Assembly: GCA_947623765.1 (NCBI GenBank)
Contig: CANQIG010000055.1
Coordinates: forward strand, 1 to 9,602
Source of the DNA: an uncultured Clostridia bacterium
Lineage (GTDB): Bacteria; Bacillota; Clostridia; Oscillospirales; Acutalibacteraceae
Length of the DNA stretch: 9,602 nucleotides
Direction of reading: 5' to 3'
The notes below the pieces were generated by a model, which saw only the letters and a program-made list of their open reading frames with translations, had not been told where the DNA came from and searched no databases. The translations under genes were made by a program, and so were the position numbers. Numbering within the stretch: the stretch's first letter is position 1; every line of letters starts with the position of its first letter. Below, piece by piece: positions 7,658 to 9,602 of this stretch.

Positions 7658-7712
7658 GGGAGAAAACTCGCCGGACGCACCGGCGAAGTGAGCGGAGCGA
7701 ACGACCGGCGCG
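7658..7712 (+). repeat. M4 module, copy 1
   Basis: It starts GGGAGAAAACTCGCCGGACG and continues CACCGGCGAAGTGAGCGGAG and CGAACGACCGGCGCG. GCCGG-ACGCA-CCGGC forms a short stem. Copies lie at 7796-7849 and 8137-8190. Here it runs straight into the CAGGC hairpin of M1 with no M5 between them. Confidence 0.6.
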
Positions 7713-7798
7713 CAGGCAGAGCCTGTTCCGTTTGCCCCACGAAAGCGCACCGGAAGGCGGGAGAAATCTCTTTTCCCACGCAGCACGTACGGCGCGGG
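7713..7798 (+). repeat. M1-M2 module, copy 2, with AGA-loop hairpin
   Basis: It opens with the hairpin CAGGC-AGA-GCCTG (7713-7725), then TTCCGTTTGCCCCAC, a diverged middle, and TCTTTTCCCACGCAGCACGT. The end overlaps the start of the next M4 copy by three bases. Confidence 0.6.
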
Positions 7799-7849
7799 AG
7801 AAAACTTGCCGGACGCACCGGCGAAGTGAGCGAAGCGAACGACAGCGCG
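7796..7849 (+). repeat. M4 module, copy 2
   Basis: Nearly identical to copy 1: GGGAGAAAACTTGCCGGACG, CACCGGCGAAGTGAGCGAAG, CGAACGACAGCGCG. It is followed directly by M5. Its last bases, GACAGCGCG, also occur in front of the related element before dnaN. Confidence 0.6.
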
Positions 7850-7890
7850 ACGCAAAAGTCTTTTGCCCAGCTTTTCTTCAGAAAAGCTGG
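7850..7890 (+). repeat. M5 twin-hairpin module, middle copy
   Basis: The first hairpin is GCAAAAGTCTTTTGC (7852-7866). The second has arms CCAGCTTTTCT (7867-7877) and AGAAAAGCTGG (7880-7890). The flanks show it as a discrete cassette: M4 joins M1 directly at 7712, but here M5 lies between the same two modules. Confidence 0.7.
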
Positions 7891-7894
7891 CGCG

Positions 7895-7980
7895 CAGGCA
7901 GAGCCTGTTTCGTTTGCCCTACATTGGCTCACAGAGAACCGGAGAAAACCCCTTTCCTGTGCAGCACCCACGGCGCGGGC
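7895..7980 (+). repeat. M1-M2 module, copy 3, with AGA-loop hairpin
   Basis: The hairpin CAGGC-AGA-GCCTG (7895-7907) is followed by TTTCGTTTGCCCTACATTGG, CTCACAGAGAACCGGAG and CCTTTCCTGTGCAGCACCCA. It aligns with copies 1 and 2. Confidence 0.6.
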
Positions 7981-8005
7981 AGCGCGGATATTTACTCGGC
8001 AACAA

Positions 8006-8055
8006 TAAGCGCGCGCTTGCGCGCACCCCGCGGCGAAACGGCCTTTGGCCGCGGC
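8006..8055 (+). repeat. M3 module, copy 2
   Basis: TAAGCGCGCGCTTGCGCGCA is followed by CCCCGCGGCGAAACGGCC and TTTGGCCGCGG. GCGCGC-TT-GCGCGC adds a small perfect stem absent from copy 1. Confidence 0.6.
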
Positions 8056-8100
8056 GGCAGAGCCGCTTTCGTTCGTTCTACGTTGGCTCACGGGGTGCGG
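8054..8100 (+). repeat. M1 module, shortened copy 4, with changed hairpin arms
   Basis: GCGGC-AGA-GCCGC (8054-8066) takes the place of CAGGC-AGA-GCCTG in the other copies, keeping five pairs and the AGA loop. TTTCGTTCGTTCTACGTTGG and CTCACGGGGTGCGG follow, matching the start of copy 3. The M2 part is missing. Confidence 0.55.
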
Positions 8101-8136
8101 AGGCAAGCCCGCCACACAAGCCCTGCCCCTAACGCG

Positions 8137-8190
8137 GGGGGAAGTTTCCCAGGCGCACCGGCGAAGTTCGCAGAGCGAACGACCGGCGCG
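8137..8190 (+). repeat. M4 module, copy 3
   Basis: GGGGAAGTTTCCCAGGCGCA is followed by CCGGCGAAGTTCGCAGAGCG and AACGACCGGCGCG. It is more diverged at its start than copies 1 and 2. It contains a perfect hairpin GTTCGC-AGA-GCGAAC (8166-8180), not formed in the other two copies. Confidence 0.6.
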
Positions 8191-8228
8191 ACGCAAAAGT
8201 CTTTTGCCAAGCTTTTCTTCAGAAAAGC
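8191..8228 (+). repeat. M5 twin-hairpin module, copy abutting the gyrA ribosome binding site
   Basis: GCAAAAGTCTTTTGC (8193-8207) is followed by GCTTTTCTTCAGAAAAGC (8211-8228). The next base begins GGAAGGA, the gyrA ribosome binding site, so the second stem stacks directly against it. Placement just before a ribosome binding site is shared with the related element before dnaN. It could affect mRNA stability or translation; no effect is shown. Confidence 0.7.
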
Positions 8229-8244
8229 GGAAGGATGAACTTAT

Positions 8245-9602
8245 ATGGACTTTGAACAGAAAGAAAATTTGATCCAGGTCGACCTGAAAAAGCTGATGGA
8301 GGACTCGTTCATCGACTACTCCATGTCGGTCATCGTGTCGCGGGCGCTGCCCGATGTGCGCGACGGGCTCAAGCCCGTCCACCGGCGCATCCTCTACACG
8401 ATGTACGAGAACAGCCTCTGGCCGGACAAGGCGTACCGCAAGTGCGCGGACACCGTTGGCACGGTGCTCGGGCGGTACCATCCGCACGGCGACACGTCGG
8501 TCTACGACGCGCTCGTGCGGCTCGCGCAGGACTTCTCCATGCGCTATATGCTGGTCGACGGGCACGGCAACTTCGGTTCCGTGGACGGCGACCCGCCTGC
8601 CGCGTACCGATACACCGAGGCGCGGATGAGCAAGCTCTCCGTGGAGATGCTGCGCGACATCGAGAAGGACACCGTCGATTTCCAGCCGAACTACGACGAC
8701 CGCCTGCAGGAACCGCTCGCGCTGCCCTCGCACTTCCCGAACCTGCTCGTGAACGGCTCGACGGGCATCGCCGTCGGCATGGCGACGAACATCCCCCCGC
8801 ACAACATGGGCGAGGTGCTCGACGGCGTCTGCGCGATGGTCGACGACCCGGACATCTCCCTCGACGGGCTGATGAAGTACATCAAGGGGCCGGACTTCCC
8901 GACCGGCGGCATCATCATGGGCCGCAGCGGCATCCGGGCGGCCTACGGCACCGGGCGCGGCAAGATCTACCTGCGCGCGCGTGCTGAGATCGTCGAGAAG
9001 GCGAACGGCCGGTACCAGATCGTCGTCACGGAGCTGCCGTACCAGGTGAACAAGGCGCGGCTGATTGAATCCATCGCGGACCTCGTCAAGGAGAAGCGCC
9101 TCGAGGGCATCTCCTCCGTCGACGACCATTCCGACCGCAACGGGATGCATATCGTGATCGACGTGAAGCGCGAGGCCGCGCCGCAGATCGTCCTGAACCA
9201 CCTCTTCAACCTGACGCAGATGCAGATCACCTACGGCGTCATCAACCTTGCGATCGTCGACGGGCAGCCGAAGACGCTGACGCTGCGGGAGATGCTGCAG
9301 GAATACATCAAGTTCCAGAGCGACGTCGTGCTGCGCCGCACGAAATACGACCTGAAAAAGGCGCAGGAACGCGCCCACATCCTCGAAGGGCTCGTCCGCG
9401 CGCTCGACTATATCGACGAGATCATCGCGCTGATCCGCTCGTCCAAGGGCGGCATCCCGGAGGCGAAGGCCGCGCTGATGGAGCGCTTCGGCTTCGACGA
9501 CGCGCAGGCGCAGGCGATCGTCTCGATGCGCCTCGGGCAGCTCTCCGGGCTCGAGCGCGAGAAGATCTACGCGGAGCAGAAGGAGCTCCTCGCGAAGATC
9601 GC
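8245..9602 (+). CDS. gyrA: DNA gyrase subunit A (3' end outside window)
   Basis: GyrA cuts and rejoins DNA through a catalytic tyrosine and pairs with GyrB in gyrase. The first 452 residues are present. They cover the winged-helix breakage-reunion domain, with active-site R122-Y123 in AAYRYTEARM, the tower region, and the start of the coiled-coil arm. The C-terminal DNA-wrapping domain and GyrA box lie beyond the edge, so GyrA rather than ParC is inferred from position beside gyrB and dnaA. The quinolone region reads HPHGDTSVYDALVRLAQ; T84 and D88 match E. coli S83 and D87. Thr there is wild type in some species, including Clostridioides difficile, so resistance is not implied. GGAAGGA (8229-8235) lies nine bases before the ATG. 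No clear promoter is seen nearby. Confidence 0.96.
   Translation, partial: MDFEQKENLIQVDLKKLMEDSFIDYSMSVIVSRALPDVRDGLKPVHRRILYTMYENSLWPDKAYRKCADTVGTVLGRYHPHGDTSVYDALVRLAQDFSMRYMLVDGHGNFGSVDGDPPAAYRYTEARMSKLSVEMLRDIEKDTVDFQPNYDDRLQEPLALPSHFPNLLVNGSTGIAVGMATNIPPHNMGEVLDGVCAMVDDPDISLDGLMKYIKGPDFPTGGIIMGRSGIRAAYGTGRGKIYLRARAEIVEKANGRYQIVVTELPYQVNKARLIESIADLVKEKRLEGISSVDDHSDRNGMHIVIDVKREAAPQIVLNHLFNLTQMQITYGVINLAIVDGQPKTLTLREMLQEYIKFQSDVVLRRTKYDLKKAQERAHILEGLVRALDYIDEIIALIRSSKGGIPEAKAALMERFGFDDAQAQAIVSMRLGQLSGLEREKIYAEQKELLAKI

Larger units (their letters stand above)
7306..8230. repeat. Mosaic of short hairpin-forming repeats between gyrB and gyrA
   Basis: This gap of more than 900 bases has no convincing gene, tRNA or rRNA. 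It is built of modules that recur in changing order. I call them M1-M2 (around the CCGTTTGCCC and TTTTCCCAC segments), M3 (with CGGCCTTTGGCCG), M4 (with GACGCACCGGCGAAGT) and M5 (twin hairpin). The order is: a GC hairpin at 7311, inverted M5, a mostly unique segment 7397-7510, M1-M2, M3, M4, M1-M2, M4, M5, M1-M2, M3, a shortened M1, M4, M5, gyrA. Open frames run through it on both strands, but their translations are low-complexity and follow the repeats. M5 in opposite orientations at the two ends resembles the terminal inverted repeats of a small mobile element. No transposase is present. Confidence 0.75.

Noticed and set aside
7645..8238. Open frame of about 197 codons in the gyrB-gyrA gap, and minus-strand frames in the same place
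   Set aside because: The translations repeat the same arginine/serine-rich phrases because they follow the DNA repeats. Both strands are open, there is no good ribosome binding site, and no domain is visible.
7306..8244. CRISPR array
   Set aside because: The repeats differ in length, orientation and order, are imperfect, and do not alternate with unique spacers of constant size. No cas gene is present.
8479..8520. Quinolone resistance change in GyrA
   Set aside because: Thr at the Ser83-equivalent position is the normal residue in several species, and the Asp87-equivalent is intact.

Overview
The window is a chromosomal replication-origin neighbourhood of a high-GC member of the Bacillota, most likely class Clostridia, Oscillospiraceae-like. 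Three things point there: the gene order dnaA, dnaN, S4-domain gene, recF, remB (DUF370), gyrB, gyrA; strong AGGAGG-type ribosome binding sites and TGGTATAAT-type promoters; and the style of the intergenic hairpin repeats. The assignment rests on family recognition and gene order, not on a database search. All eight genes read on the + strand, as expected for the leading strand just to the right of oriC.

Layout: bases 1-300 are non-coding and hold the dnaA promoter, a near-consensus DnaA box at the expected transcription start, and a hairpin in the dnaA leader. dnaA (301-1602) follows. A 326-base gap (1603-1928) carries scattered DnaA-box-like sequences and a candidate DnaA-trio unwinding motif, and ends in a twin hairpin next to the dnaN ribosome binding site. 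Then come dnaN (1929-3035), a small S4 RNA-binding gene (3070-3303), recF (3300-4421, overlapping by ATGA), remB (4449-4745) and a zinc-ribbon membrane protein of unknown function (4773-5183). They are closely spaced, probably one operon, closed by a terminator at about 5192-5244. gyrB (5362-7305) has its own good promoter. gyrA starts at 8245 and runs off the right edge.

Functionally, DnaA opens the origin, the DnaN clamp holds the polymerase, RecF helps load RecA at gaps, and GyrB/GyrA make DNA gyrase, which relieves positive supercoils ahead of the fork.

The unusual part is the 939-base gyrB-gyrA gap (7306-8244), where related genomes usually have a short spacer. It has no convincing gene and is built from a mosaic of short repeat modules, several of which form hairpins. 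One module (two adjacent hairpins, GCAAAAGTCTTTTGC followed by GCTTTTCTTCAGAAAAGC) occurs inverted just after gyrB, again mid-gap, and again directly against the gyrA ribosome binding site. A clear relative (23 of 26 identical bases over its first part) sits just before the dnaN ribosome binding site. Some hairpins in the gap keep their pairing by matched changes in both arms. I read this as an undescribed family of structured intergenic repeats, possibly mobile and possibly regulatory; no function is shown by the sequence.
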